From positions 682,001-746,000 of the forward strand of contig NC_021915.1 in NCBI RefSeq assembly GCF_000442645.1: a DNA stretch of 64,000 bases. Reading direction: 5' to 3'. Source of the stretch: Corynebacterium maris DSM 45190. GTDB lineage: Bacteria; Actinomycetota; Actinomycetes; Mycobacteriales; Mycobacteriaceae. The translations under genes were made by a program, and so were the position numbers. The notes below the pieces were generated by a model. It was not told where the DNA came from and made no database searches. It worked only from the letters and a program-made list of their open reading frames with translations. Each line of letters starts with the position of its first letter. The stretch's first letter is position 1. Shown one piece after another: positions 52,554 to 63,946 of this stretch.

Positions 52554-54253
52554 GTTGGCGTAGGGCGCTCACGGCGGTGACCGTGGTGTGCGCGATGGTG
52601 CTCAGCGGTTGCGTCGGGCTGCCCACGGACACTGACCCGCAGTCGTTGCGCTCTTTTGAGGCGAGCAGCCAGGCGGAGGAAGACCTCGGGCCGGAGGAAG
52701 GGCAGCAGCCGGACCTGTTGCTGCGTGACTTCTACCGGGCCTCGGCGTCGCCCACCGCGAACCACTCCCAGGCGCGGGCGTATCTGACCCCGCCGGCGGC
52801 GGAGCGCTGGGACTCGGGCACCTCGACGCTGATCGTCGACCGGCTCGACATCACCACCCAGGCGGGCGCGACCTCCCAGGAGCGCACCTTCGACATCCGC
52901 GGCAACGTGATCGGCACGTTGCGCGACGGCGGCTCCTATATCCCGGAAAACGGCGCCTACGAGGCCACCGTCGAGATGGAGCTCGTCGACGGGGAGTGGC
53001 GGGTCTCCTCCCTCCCGTCGGGCGTGGTGATGGAACGCACGGATCTGCGCAACAACTACGAGCCGCACAACCTCTATTTCTTCGACACCACGGAACGGGT
53101 GCTGGTCGGGGACCGCAGGTGGATCTTCGCCGGGGAAAAACGCCTGGACACCGTGCTGATCTCCATGCTGATGCAGGGGCCGTCGGAACGCGTCGCTCCG
53201 GCGGTGTCCACGGTGCCGCCTTCGCAGGCGGAATTCATCGGCGCATCCGAGGGCGTCTACCGCTTCAGCGGCCTGGAGGAGGCCGACGCCCAGAGTCGCG
53301 GGCAATTCGCCGCGCAGTTGACCTGGACCCTGGCAATGGCGAATGTCCCGACTCCCTACACCTACGAGGCGGGCGGCATGCCGCTGATCGAGAGCCGCCC
53401 GCAGGTGGTGCCCGACGACTTCGCCGAGCTCAATCCCCGGGTGGGCATGACCGCCGCGACGCCGCTGTACGCGTTGACGGACGGGCGCATCTACGAAATC
53501 TCGTCGAACCAGGCCACCCCGGTCGACGGCCCGCTGGGGACGGCCGGAAACCTGGAGTCGGCGGACCTCACCGCGGAGGGCACGGCGGCCGCGGTGCGTG
53601 AGGACGGGGAGACGTCCACGCTGGTGATCACCGCCGGGGAGGGCAGCGTGGAGGAGGTGCTCACGGCGAACACGATCAGCCGCCCCTCCTTCGAGTTCGA
53701 CCCGAATGCGGCCTGGGTGGTGCTCAACGGCGAGGACGTGGTCCGTGTCGTGCGCTCCGAGTCGACCGATGAGGTCGCCCAACTTCCGGTGGACACCTCG
53801 TCGTTGGAGGACCTGGAGGGGGAGGTCTCCATGCTGCGGCTGTCACGTTCGGGCTCGTATGCGGCGATGCTCATCGACGGTCGCGTGTACGTCGGCGTCG
53901 TCTCGCGTCCCTCCGCCGGGAGCAGGGCGATCGTCAACGTCCAGGAGATCGCCGCCGAGCTGTCGGGCACGGCGTTGGCGGTGGACTGGCAGCCGGACGG
54001 TTCGCTGCTGGTGGGGACCTCCGCGCTGGAGACCCCGGTCTGGCGGGTGGAGCAGGACGGCTCGTCGGTCTCAGCGCTGTCGTCGGCGAACATCACGGCG
54101 CCGGTGGTGTCGGTGTCGGCCAGCCCGAACACGATGTACGCCACGGACGCCCGGGCGGCGCTGCAGTTGCCCACGGGCGGCAGTGAAAACGTCATCTGGC
54201 GCGAGGTGCCGGGGCTGCAGGGCGTGCGGTCGGTGGCGATCGTCGCCAATTAG
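52550..54253 (+). CDS. lpqB: Lipoprotein LpqB
   Basis: 567 residues. Signal peptide with lipobox LSGC, then the LpqB N-terminal region (GLPTDTDPQ, DLLLRDFYRA, AARGYLTP-like AYLTPPAAERW), a GerMN-like domain (LISMLMQGPSERVAPAVSTV in parts), and a beta-propeller-like C-terminal half. LpqB acts with MtrB at the outer face of the membrane and modulates MtrA signalling in mycobacteria. ATG 52550 overlaps mtrB (ATGA). Confidence 0.93.
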   Translation: MSWRRALTAVTVVCAMVLSGCVGLPTDTDPQSLRSFEASSQAEEDLGPEEGQQPDLLLRDFYRASASPTANHSQARAYLTPPAAERWDSGTSTLIVDRLDITTQAGATSQERTFDIRGNVIGTLRDGGSYIPENGAYEATVEMELVDGEWRVSSLPSGVVMERTDLRNNYEPHNLYFFDTTERVLVGDRRWIFAGEKRLDTVLISMLMQGPSERVAPAVSTVPPSQAEFIGASEGVYRFSGLEEADAQSRGQFAAQLTWTLAMANVPTPYTYEAGGMPLIESRPQVVPDDFAELNPRVGMTAATPLYALTDGRIYEISSNQATPVDGPLGTAGNLESADLTAEGTAAAVREDGETSTLVITAGEGSVEEVLTANTISRPSFEFDPNAAWVVLNGEDVVRVVRSESTDEVAQLPVDTSSLEDLEGEVSMLRLSRSGSYAAMLIDGRVYVGVVSRPSAGSRAIVNVQEIAAELSGTALAVDWQPDGSLLVGTSALETPVWRVEQDGSSVSALSSANITAPVVSVSASPNTMYATDARAALQLPTGGSENVIWREVPGLQGVRSVAIVAN

Positions 54254-54264
54254 GGGGAGGTCAC

Positions 54265-54867
54265 GTGGAGCTGCTGTTGCCGCGTCGGTGCGCCGGCTGC
54301 GGTGAGCGCGGCCGGGTGTTGTGCCCGGCTTGCGCGGGGGAGCTGCGCACGCCGCCGGAGCGGGTGTTCACCCGGGTGGACCCGCATGTTCCGGTGTTCG
54401 CCCTCGGCCCCTACGCGGGCGCGCACCGGGGCGTGGTGTTGGCGATGAAGGAGCGGGGCGATCAGACGGTGCGCGGACACGTCGGGGCGGTCGTGGCCGC
54501 CGGCGTGCGGCACCTGCAGGCCCGGGGCGAGGTGCCGGAGCGGCTGGTGTTGGTGCCTGCCCCGACCAGGGCCCGGTCGGCGAGGCTGCGCGGCGGTGAT
54601 CCGGTGACGGACGTGTGCCGCGCCACCGGGTTGCCGGTGTGCGCGACGCTGCAGTTGCGGGCGGGCACACCTGATCAAGGCATGTTGGACGCCGCAGGGA
54701 GGCGACGGAACCTGGTGGGGCGAGTGGAGATGGGGCGCCGGCCGACGGCGCCGGTGGTGCTGGTCGACGACGTGGTCACGACCGGTTCCACGATGGCGGC
54801 GTCGGTGGAACGGTTGTTGGCCGCCGGATGCGTGGTGGCGGGGGCGGTGGCCATCGCCGCGGCGTGA
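54265..54867 (+). CDS. ComF family phosphoribosyltransferase-like protein
   Basis: 200 residues. An N-terminal zinc-finger-like motif (RRCAGCGERGRVLCPACAGEL) and a C-terminal PRPP loop VVLVDDVVTTGSTM typical of ComF/GntX. Related proteins are linked to DNA uptake in competent bacteria; in actinobacteria the role is unknown. GTG 54265 follows GGGGAGG, 11 bp after lpqB. Confidence 0.87.
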   Translation: MELLLPRRCAGCGERGRVLCPACAGELRTPPERVFTRVDPHVPVFALGPYAGAHRGVVLAMKERGDQTVRGHVGAVVAAGVRHLQARGEVPERLVLVPAPTRARSARLRGGDPVTDVCRATGLPVCATLQLRAGTPDQGMLDAAGRRRNLVGRVEMGRRPTAPVVLVDDVVTTGSTMAASVERLLAAGCVVAGAVAIAAA

Positions 54868-54970
54868 TCTGTAAGTATGGACACTGGCTGGTGGCACACG
54901 CCATAAGGCTCGCCATTAGTCGTATGAATTACTATCGCGGCCCTGATTTAGGCGGGGCCACAAAAGACCT

Positions 54971-54992
54971 TGGTTATAACCAGGTGTACACT
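54971..54992 (+). promoter_or_regulatory. hpf promoter with palindrome TGGTTATAACCA
   Basis: A perfect 12-bp palindrome (54971-54982) ends 4 nt before the -10 TACACT (54987-54992). No good -35 is present, so the palindrome may be an activator or repressor site. Confidence 0.4.
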
Positions 54993-55029
54993 GGAATTAC
55001 AAGGTCCCACCGACCCAGGGAGGAAGCAG

Positions 55030-55707
55030 ATGACCACTGCACAGAACACCGACGTCCTTCGCCCCGACAGCCAGGTGACCATCACCGGCCGCAACGTCGA
55101 GGTCCCGGAGCACTTCGCGGAACGCGTCAACAGCAAGCTCGCCAAGATTGAGAAGCTCGACCCCACCCTGACCTTCTTCCACGTGGAGCTCCAGCACGAG
55201 AACAACCCGTCCCGCGGCGACCGCTCCGAGCGGGTCCAGATCACCGCCACCGGCAAGGGACACCTCGCCCGCGCCGAAGCCAAGGAAGACAGCTTCTACG
55301 CCGCCCTCGAAGTCGCTCTGGGCAAGATGGAGCGCTCGCTGCGCAAGGTCAAGGTGCGCCGCGAGAAGGCCAAGTCCGGCCACCGTGCCCCCAAGGGCGC
55401 CGGCGTGATCGCCGCCGAGATGGAGGCCAACGCCAAGGCGGAGCAGGCCGCAGCCGAAGCCGCCCAGGGGGAATTCGACGTCGACCCGTACGAGAACGAA
55501 GTCGACGACGTGATCCCGGGCCGAGTCGTGCGCACCAAGGAGCACCCGGCCACCCCGATGAGCGTCGATGACGCCCTCTCCGAGATGGAGCTGGTCGGCC
55601 ACGACTTCTACCTCTTCATCGACGAGGAGACCAACCGCCCGTCCGTGGTGTACCGCCGCCACGCGTTCGACTACGGTCTGATCGCTCTGGGAGACGAAGA
55701 GAAGTAG
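55030..55707 (+). CDS. hpf: Ribosome hibernation promoting factor, long form
   Basis: 225 residues. The N-terminal HPF/RaiA domain runs VTITGRNVEVPEHFAERVNSKLAK (read in parts) to about residue 115. An Ala/Glu-rich linker leads to the C-terminal dimerisation domain (RVVRTKEHPATPMSVDDALSEME in parts; HDFYLFIDEETNRPSVVYRR). The long form alone makes 100S ribosome dimers. ATG 55030 has GGGAGGAAG. A strong terminator follows. Confidence 0.93.
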   Translation: MTTAQNTDVLRPDSQVTITGRNVEVPEHFAERVNSKLAKIEKLDPTLTFFHVELQHENNPSRGDRSERVQITATGKGHLARAEAKEDSFYAALEVALGKMERSLRKVKVRREKAKSGHRAPKGAGVIAAEMEANAKAEQAAAEAAQGEFDVDPYENEVDDVIPGRVVRTKEHPATPMSVDDALSEMELVGHDFYLFIDEETNRPSVVYRRHAFDYGLIALGDEEK

Positions 55708-55730
55708 TTCTTCACCTTTTGTGACGAAGG

Positions 55731-55758
55731 CCGCCCCCGGAAAATTTTCCGGGGGCGG
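55731..55758. terminator. Bidirectional terminator hpf / ptsI
   Basis: Perfect 28-bp palindrome CCGCCCCCGGAAAA and its complement between the convergent genes. Confidence 0.8.
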
Positions 55759-55769
55759 TGTCATGCTAT

Positions 55770-57437
55770 CTACAGCAATTCTCTCAGCCGCGGATCCGCC
55801 GCGGCCACGGCGGCCGCCCTGGCCTGCTCGGCGGTGTCGGCCGCGCGGGCGGACGCGGCGATACGACGACACGCGGCCAGGTCGTGCAGCCGCAAGGCCG
55901 CACGCACCAGCGGCACCCGGCCGACGGGCATCGACAAGGACGCGGCCCCCAATCCGACGAGCACGAGCGCGAACAACGGGTCACCGCTGACTTCCCCGCA
56001 CGCCCCGACCGGCGTGTCAGCCCGGCAACTGGAGGCGACCAGATCGAGCAGCGCCGGTTGCCAGGGATTGAGCAGCGCAGAGACCTCCCCACCCAACCGG
56101 TCGGCGGCCATCGTGTACTGCGCCAGGTCGTTGGTGCCCACCGAGGCGAAATCGACCTCGGCGAGCAACCGTTCTGCCCGCACCGCGGCCGCCGGCACCT
56201 CCACCATCACCCCGACCTTCGGCAACCCGTGGGCCCGCACCCGGGCGGCGAACCAACGGGCCTCTTCCACGGTGGTGACCATCGGCGCCATGACCTGCAG
56301 GTCGGCCCGCCGCCCCGTCGCGTCAAACGCCGCCGCCAGCGCCTTAAGCTGGGTGTCCAACAGATCGCGTCGGGCCATGCTCAGCCGCAGGCCCCGCACC
56401 CCCAGCGCGGGGTTGGGCTCCGGGTCCGCGTCGATGAACCCCAACGGCGTGTCGGCGCCCGCGTCCAGGGTGCGGATCACCACCGGCTTCGACCCGAAGG
56501 CCGCCAACACGTTGGCGTAGACGGCCGACTGTTCCGCCGCCGTGGGGGTGACAGGGGCGCCCAAGAAGAGGAACTCGGTGCGCAACAGCCCGACCCCCTC
56601 CGCATCGACGGCCTGCCGGGCCTCGGCCACGGAACTGATGTTGACCAGCAGCGGCACCTCGTGCCCGTCGGCGGTTTCACCGCGGCCGCGGGCAGAGGTC
56701 AGCTCGGCGCGCCGGACTGCCCGCGCCCGCAGTGACGTCATGTCCGCCGCGGTCGGGGAGACGATGACCTGGCCGGCGGCGCCGTCGACGAGCGCGGCCG
56801 TGCCGTCGGCGAGCTCGAGGACGCCGCGAGCCTGCACCACCGTCGGGATCCCGCGTTGCGCGGCCAACACCGCCGAATGGGACGTCGGTCCGCCGGCGGC
56901 GGTGACGACGCCCGCCACCAGCGCCGGATCGAGTCGGGATAGCTCCGCGGCGGCGAGGTCTTCCGCGACCACAATGGCCGGGCGCTCCAGCCGCGGCACA
57001 CCCGGGGCGGGCAGCCCCCGCAGCCGGCAGATGGCGCGGTCGCGCACGTCGTGCAGGTCGGTCACCCGTTCCGCGAGGTAGCCCCCGGCCCGGGCCAACT
57101 TCTCGGCGTAGTGCGCGGCGGCGCCATGGACGGCGCCGGTGACGCCCGCCCCGGCCCGCAGCCGCTGCGTGGCGGCGGCGAGCAACGCCTTGTCCTCCGC
57201 CAACCGGGCGGTGGCCCGCAGGATGGCGCCCGCGTCATCGCCCGCCTCGTCGGCCCGCGCCCGCAACTCATCCGCCACCTCGCCCAGCACGGCGCGCACC
57301 CGCGCGGCGTCGCCCTCCGGATCGGTGCAGGCGGGTTCGTCGGGGTCGATTCCCGGGGCCGGCAGAACCTTCACGACGGGCCCCGACGCCACGCCCGCGG
57401 AGACGCCGACGCCGGACAGGACGTCTCGGGCGTTCAT
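55770..57437 (-). CDS. ptsI: Phosphoenolpyruvate-protein phosphotransferase (PTS enzyme I)
   Basis: 555 residues. Phospho-His motif AAGGPTSHSAVLA, PEP-binding LLRTEFLFLG, TLDAGADTPLG, VGVMVEVPAAAV, SVGTNDLAQYTMAADR and the active-site Cys in PVGACGEVSGD. It autophosphorylates from PEP and passes phosphate to HPr. No ptsH or sugar EII gene is nearby. The location between hpf and secA is unusual, since these are near neighbours in C. glutamicum. ATG 57437. Confidence 0.92.
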   Translation of the reverse strand: MNARDVLSGVGVSAGVASGPVVKVLPAPGIDPDEPACTDPEGDAARVRAVLGEVADELRARADEAGDDAGAILRATARLAEDKALLAAATQRLRAGAGVTGAVHGAAAHYAEKLARAGGYLAERVTDLHDVRDRAICRLRGLPAPGVPRLERPAIVVAEDLAAAELSRLDPALVAGVVTAAGGPTSHSAVLAAQRGIPTVVQARGVLELADGTAALVDGAAGQVIVSPTAADMTSLRARAVRRAELTSARGRGETADGHEVPLLVNISSVAEARQAVDAEGVGLLRTEFLFLGAPVTPTAAEQSAVYANVLAAFGSKPVVIRTLDAGADTPLGFIDADPEPNPALGVRGLRLSMARRDLLDTQLKALAAAFDATGRRADLQVMAPMVTTVEEARWFAARVRAHGLPKVGVMVEVPAAAVRAERLLAEVDFASVGTNDLAQYTMAADRLGGEVSALLNPWQPALLDLVASSCRADTPVGACGEVSGDPLFALVLVGLGAASLSMPVGRVPLVRAALRLHDLAACRRIAASARAADTAEQARAAAVAAADPRLRELL

Positions 57438-57553
57438 CGTCGTCCCCCGTCGTCGGGAAGGTGGGATATGGACATGATTCGATCGTAGTCAGACGCCCCG
57501 CCGGCGCCACCGCGTAGACCCGGGTCAGACCCCGGAAAAATGGGGCGGGGGCG

Positions 57554-57559
57554 TACAAT
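57554..57559 (+). promoter_or_regulatory. -10 box of secA
   Basis: TACAAT, 46 nt before the secA GTG; the -35 region is not consensus. Confidence 0.4.
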
Positions 57560-57605
57560 AGCCAGACGACCATCCATTCACCGACATGCCAAAGGACGAT
57601 CGCAC

Positions 57606-60163
<2,558 letters not shown>

Positions 60164-60167
<4 letters not shown>

Positions 60168-60529
60168 AACACGCGGAAGGACTCCACCCGCCCGTCCTCC
60201 ACCACGGCGGTGAAACCGAAGACCCGCCCCTGCGCCTCGCAGGTGCCGAACACCTCGCCGCCCACCGCCCGCAACGAACGCAGCGCGACCGGCCCGCGCG
60301 CCGGGGAGGAGCGCAGACGGGCGTTGATGCGGGAGCGCACCGCGTCCGAGAAAGTCCGCCGCGGCAACCGCTCGACCGGCCGCATACCGAAAGCCGCCTG
60401 CAGCGCCACGGTGACCAGTGGGGCCACTTCGGCGCGGGCGTCGTCGGGAAGTTCTTGCCGCCGGGGAGGCGGCGGAGAGGCGGGCGTGAGAATCTTGAGG
60501 TACGTCAGGCCTGGTACGGGTGACAACAT
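60164..60529 (-). CDS. Rv3235-like family protein
   Basis: 121 residues, a conserved actinobacterial protein next to secA. Features: a basic middle (RPVERLPRRTFSDAVRSRI), SSPARGPVALRSLR and a C-terminal beta-rich part GRVFGFTAVVEDGRVESFRV. No known function. It overlaps the secA 3' end by 4 bp in convergent orientation. AAGGAG is 5 nt before ATG 60529. Confidence 0.78.
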
Positions 60530-60671
60530 GGCTGCTCCTTGTGGATGATGCTCTCTTAAAGGGGCAGACGCGTATCGGGTAGGTAGTATTGTGTCACGTT
60601 TGAAGCGCAGTCGCGGGGTGAACGTCCCCGCGTAGTCTGCGACACAGAAGCAACAGGGAAGAGGCAGGGTT

Positions 60672-61073
60672 ATGCGAGGACTGATCGTCGATTACGCAGG
60701 GGTGCTGGACGTCCCCGAGGAGGACCAGGCGCGCTGGCGGAGCATCTTCGCCGCCGTCAAGGCCACGGGAGTGTCCACCGCCGTCCTGTCCGGTGAGGAA
60801 GGCGGCGAATCCGCCCGCGAGTGGGAGTATCGTGGCATCGTCGACGCCGTCATCATGAGCGAGGACGTCGGCCCCGAGCGCACCGAGGCCGCGGCCTTCG
60901 AGGACGTGGCCGCGGCGATGGAGCTGCCGTTGAACGAGTGCGTGCTCATCGACGACAACATCAACAACATCCGCACGGGCGTCGATGCGGGCATGGTCGC
61001 CATGCTGCACACCGTCTTCGACCGCACCTCCGTGGAGATCGCCAGCGTCTTCGATCTCGAGGGGGAGTTCTAG
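60672..61073 (+). CDS. Small HAD-superfamily hydrolase-like protein
   Basis: 133 residues. The start LIVDYAGVLD is a HAD motif I in which the second Asp is replaced (usual DxDGT/V); motif III/IV is CVLIDDNINNIRTGVDAGM. The cap domain is reduced to a few residues. With only one Asp in motif I, phosphatase activity is doubtful. GAAGAGG precedes ATG 60672. It is 1 nt from the next gene and probably co-transcribed. Confidence 0.78.
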   Translation: MRGLIVDYAGVLDVPEEDQARWRSIFAAVKATGVSTAVLSGEEGGESAREWEYRGIVDAVIMSEDVGPERTEAAAFEDVAAAMELPLNECVLIDDNINNIRTGVDAGMVAMLHTVFDRTSVEIASVFDLEGEF

Positions 61074-61074
61074 C

Positions 61075-61581
61075 TTGCGCGTCTACCTCCCGGCCACCTT
61101 CAGCATGCTCATGGACCTGAACGGGCAGTCCGTGGTCACCGCCCGCAGGGGGTGGGCGTTCGCCGTGACGCCGTCCCTGCGCGAGTTCTACACCTCTGGC
61201 GAGGAAGAGGAGTTGGAGGCCATCGCCTTCGACGACGCCGCCGAGGCGTCGATCCGGCTGCTCGCCGTCGGTGACCAGGAACGTTTCCCGCACCGCCGCG
61301 TGGTGATCTCCGCGGACGTCGAGGACTCCGCCGCGACGCTCACCCCGGACATGGGCGAATCCGTGGTCAAGCTGGACCCGGCGCAGATTGAGCTGCGCCG
61401 GGTCGCGGCCGTGCACGTCGACGTCGAAGAGTCGGAGGAGGCCACGGCGAAGGCGATCGAGGCGATCGACGCCTCCGACCTCGGTGACGAGGACGCGGAG
61501 CTGATCGTCGGTGACGCTCAAGACCATTACCTGGCCTTCTACCACCCGGACGAGCTGCCTTTTCTGATCGACCTGCTGTAG
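61075..61581 (+). CDS. DUF6912 family protein
   Basis: 168 residues starting at TTG 61075 with GGGGGAG 8 nt upstream: MRVYLPATFSMLMDL, WAFAVTPSLREFYTSGEEEELE, VVISADVEDSAATL and DHYLAFYHPDELPFLI, the pattern of a conserved actinobacterial family. Function unknown. The upstream ORF extension to 60985 overlaps the HAD gene and is not used. Confidence 0.78.
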   Translation: MRVYLPATFSMLMDLNGQSVVTARRGWAFAVTPSLREFYTSGEEEELEAIAFDDAAEASIRLLAVGDQERFPHRRVVISADVEDSAATLTPDMGESVVKLDPAQIELRRVAAVHVDVEESEEATAKAIEAIDASDLGDEDAELIVGDAQDHYLAFYHPDELPFLIDLL

Positions 61582-61600
61582 GTCGTCGCCGGCGGCGAAA

Positions 61601-61636
61601 AAGACGCGGATTCTGCACCTGCAGAATCCGCGTCTT
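61601..61636. terminator. Bidirectional terminator between DUF6912 and rsgA
   Basis: AAGACGCGGATTCTGCA-CC-TGCAGAATCCGCGTCTT, 17 complementary bases on each side. AAAAA on the left gives a U-run to rsgA transcripts. Its apex shares TTCTGCAC..TGCAGAA with the purE terminator. Confidence 0.85.
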
Positions 61637-61655
61637 CGTCATGTCTGGCGGCCGG

Positions 61656-62660
61656 TCACATCTCCCACTCGTTGTTGCTGCGCAACGCGGCCAGCAGCTT
61701 ACGCACCGCGGCGGCCCGGCGGCCGGTGGCGGAGTCCGGGTCGAGCTGGTCCCAGGCGCACTCCGGGTCCGCCGGGGGACCGGCGTGGGAACAACCGCGG
61801 GGGCAGTCCTCGGCGGCCTCGGCGAGGTCGTCGAACACGCCCACGACGGTGTCGGCGTCGACATGTGCCAGCCCGAAGGAGCGGATGCCCGGGGTGTCGA
61901 CGATCCAGCCGCCGTCCTCGCCGGGCAGCCGCAGCGCCACCGACTGGGTAGAGGTGTGGCGGCCCTTGCCCACCCCGGAGACGATGCCGGTCTCCCGGTT
62001 GGCGTCGGGGACCAGCCGGTTGACCAGGGTGGACTTGCCCACCCCAGAATGCCCGATCAGGGCGGTGACCTTGCCGGCGATCAGGTCGCGGACCTCGTCT
62101 ACGGGATCGTCGACGCCGGCGATCACCACGGTGATGCCCAGGGCCGCGAATTCCTCGGCGAAGGGGGCGGGGTCAGTCAGATCCGACTTGGTCAGACACA
62201 GGATGGGGTGGATGCCGCCGACGAAGGCGGCGATCAGGGCGCGTTCGACGAAACCGGAACGCGGCGGGGGATCGGCCACGGCGGAGACGATGAGCAACTG
62301 GTCGGCGTTGGCCACCACGATGCGTTCATAGGGGTCGGTGTCGTCGGCCGTGCGGCGCAGGACGCTGGTGCGCTCGGCGAGCTTCACGATCCGCGCCAGC
62401 GTGCCTTCCGTGCCGGAGGTGTCGCCGACGACGCCCACCCGGTCGCCGACCTCGATGGCGGTGCGGCCCAGCTCCCGGGCACGCATGCACACCACCGCGT
62501 CCTCGCGCCCGTCCAAGACCACGCCCCAGCGGCCGCGGTCTTTGGTCACGACCATGCCGAATTCGGCGTCGTCGTGGCGGGGCCGGGTTTTCGTCCGCGG
62601 GCGCGAACCCCGGCCGGGCCGGACCCGGACGTCGGACTCGTCGTACTGTCGCCTAACCAT
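61656..62660 (-). CDS. rsgA: Ribosome small-subunit-dependent GTPase A
   Basis: 334 residues. OB-fold N-terminus, then a circularly permuted GTPase with G4 LTKSDL before G1 GHSGVGKSTLVN and G3 DTPGIRSF. A zinc region follows (DCPRGCSHAGPPADPEC). RsgA checks late assembly of the 30S subunit. ATG 62660 is preferred to TTG 62663 by ribosome-site spacing and overlaps the aroA stop by 8 bp, so the two are coupled. Confidence 0.94.
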   Translation of the reverse strand: MVRRQYDESDVRVRPGRGSRPRTKTRPRHDDAEFGMVVTKDRGRWGVVLDGREDAVVCMRARELGRTAIEVGDRVGVVGDTSGTEGTLARIVKLAERTSVLRRTADDTDPYERIVVANADQLLIVSAVADPPPRSGFVERALIAAFVGGIHPILCLTKSDLTDPAPFAEEFAALGITVVIAGVDDPVDEVRDLIAGKVTALIGHSGVGKSTLVNRLVPDANRETGIVSGVGKGRHTSTQSVALRLPGEDGGWIVDTPGIRSFGLAHVDADTVVGVFDDLAEAAEDCPRGCSHAGPPADPECAWDQLDPDSATGRRAAAVRKLLAALRSNNEWEM

Positions 62661-63927
62661 CAATCATCTCTTTCCACATGTCCTCGAATCCGGGCAGCGT
62701 CTTGGCGGTGGTGCCCACGTCCTCGACCTTGACGCCCTCGGCGCGTAGGCCGACGATGGCGCCGGCGGTGGCCATGCGGTGGTCGGCGTAGGAGCGCCAG
62801 ACGCCGCCGTGCAGGGTGGCGGGGCGGATGAGCAGGCCGTCGTCGAGTTCGGTGCAGTCGCCGCCGAGGCCGTTGATTTCGGCGGTGAGCGCCGCCAACC
62901 GGTCGGTTTCATGCCCGCGCAGGTGGGCGACGCCCGTCAGCCGGGATTCGGAGTCCGCCAGCGCCGCCAACGCGGCGACGGTGGGGGTCAGTTCGCCGAC
63001 GTCCGACATGTCCAGCTCAATTCCACGCAGCGTGCCGCCGGCCGGGCCGGTCACCTGCAGGTCGTGGCCCTCATCGGTGGGCAGCAGCTCGACGGTGCAG
63101 CCCATCCGCTGCAGGATCGCGCGGATGGCGTCGCCCGGCTGGGTGGTCTCCGCCGGCCAGTCGGCGATGCGTACTCGGCCGCCAGTGACGGCCGCGGCGG
63201 CGAGGAAAGGGGTGGCGTTGGACAGGTCCGGCTCGATGCGCCAGGTGCGTCCCGCGATCGGACCGGGCGCCACGGTCCAGCTTTTCTCCCCGGCGGCGAC
63301 CGTCACCCCGGCCTCGCGGAGCATGGCGACGGTCATGTCGATGTGCGGGGTGCTGGGCACCTTGTCGCCGGCGTGGCGCACAGTCAAGCCGTCGCGGAAG
63401 CGGGCGCCGGCCAGCAGCAGACCGGAGACGAACTGGGATGACCCGGAGGCGTCGACGTCGACGACGCCGCCGGCGATCTCACCGTCGCCGCGCACGGTGA
63501 ACGGGAGGCGCTCGCCTTCGATCTCCGCGCCCAGGCTGCGCAGGGCGTCCAGGATCGTGGACATGGGGCGCACCCGTGCCTGCGGGTCGCCGTCGAAGAC
63601 CGCTTCTCCGTCGGCCAGCGCCGCGACCGCGGGGACAAAGCGCATGACGGTGCCGGCCAGGCCGCACTCGACCCGCCCGCCGCGCAAGGTGTTCGGCTCG
63701 ATCTCGACGGTGGTGTCGTCGATAAAGGTCACGCCCGTGCCCAGGGACTCGAGCGCCTTGGCCATCAGGTCCGTGTCGCGGGAGCGCAGGGCGCCCTCCA
63801 GCCGCGAGGGGCCGTCGGCGAGCGCGGCCAGAATGTAGGCGCGGTTGGTGATCGACTTCGAACCCGGGATGCGGTGATCGAAGTCGACGGGGCGGGAGAC
63901 GGAGGGAGCGGGCCACAGATCGGTCAT
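62653..63927 (-). CDS. aroA: 3-phosphoshikimate 1-carboxyvinyltransferase (EPSP synthase)
   Basis: 424 residues. PGSKSITNRAYILAALADG (PEP/shikimate site), LRSRDTDLMAKALESLG, GLAGTVMRFVPA, SGSSQFVSGLLLAG-like ASGSSQFVSGLLLA, DMSDVGELTPTVAALA and DHRMATAGAIVGLRA. ATG 63927 matches the known corynebacterial N-terminus (MTDLWPAP). TATTAT lies exactly 7 nt upstream, so the transcript is probably leaderless. It is the first gene of the aroA-rsgA unit. Confidence 0.95.
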   Translation of the reverse strand: MTDLWPAPSVSRPVDFDHRIPGSKSITNRAYILAALADGPSRLEGALRSRDTDLMAKALESLGTGVTFIDDTTVEIEPNTLRGGRVECGLAGTVMRFVPAVAALADGEAVFDGDPQARVRPMSTILDALRSLGAEIEGERLPFTVRGDGEIAGGVVDVDASGSSQFVSGLLLAGARFRDGLTVRHAGDKVPSTPHIDMTVAMLREAGVTVAAGEKSWTVAPGPIAGRTWRIEPDLSNATPFLAAAAVTGGRVRIADWPAETTQPGDAIRAILQRMGCTVELLPTDEGHDLQVTGPAGGTLRGIELDMSDVGELTPTVAALAALADSESRLTGVAHLRGHETDRLAALTAEINGLGGDCTELDDGLLIRPATLHGGVWRSYADHRMATAGAIVGLRAEGVKVEDVGTTAKTLPGFEDMWKEMIDG

Positions 63928-63933
63928 GAGGTC

Positions 63934-63940
63934 CATAATA
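63934..63940. promoter_or_regulatory. Overlapping divergent -10 boxes for aroA and the SRAP gene
   Basis: Minus strand TATTAT (63940-63935) is 7 nt from the aroA ATG. Plus strand CATAAT (63934-63939) is 7 nt from ATG 63947. The two hexamers occupy almost the same 7 bp. Confidence 0.55.
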
Positions 63941-63946
63941 GGTGCT

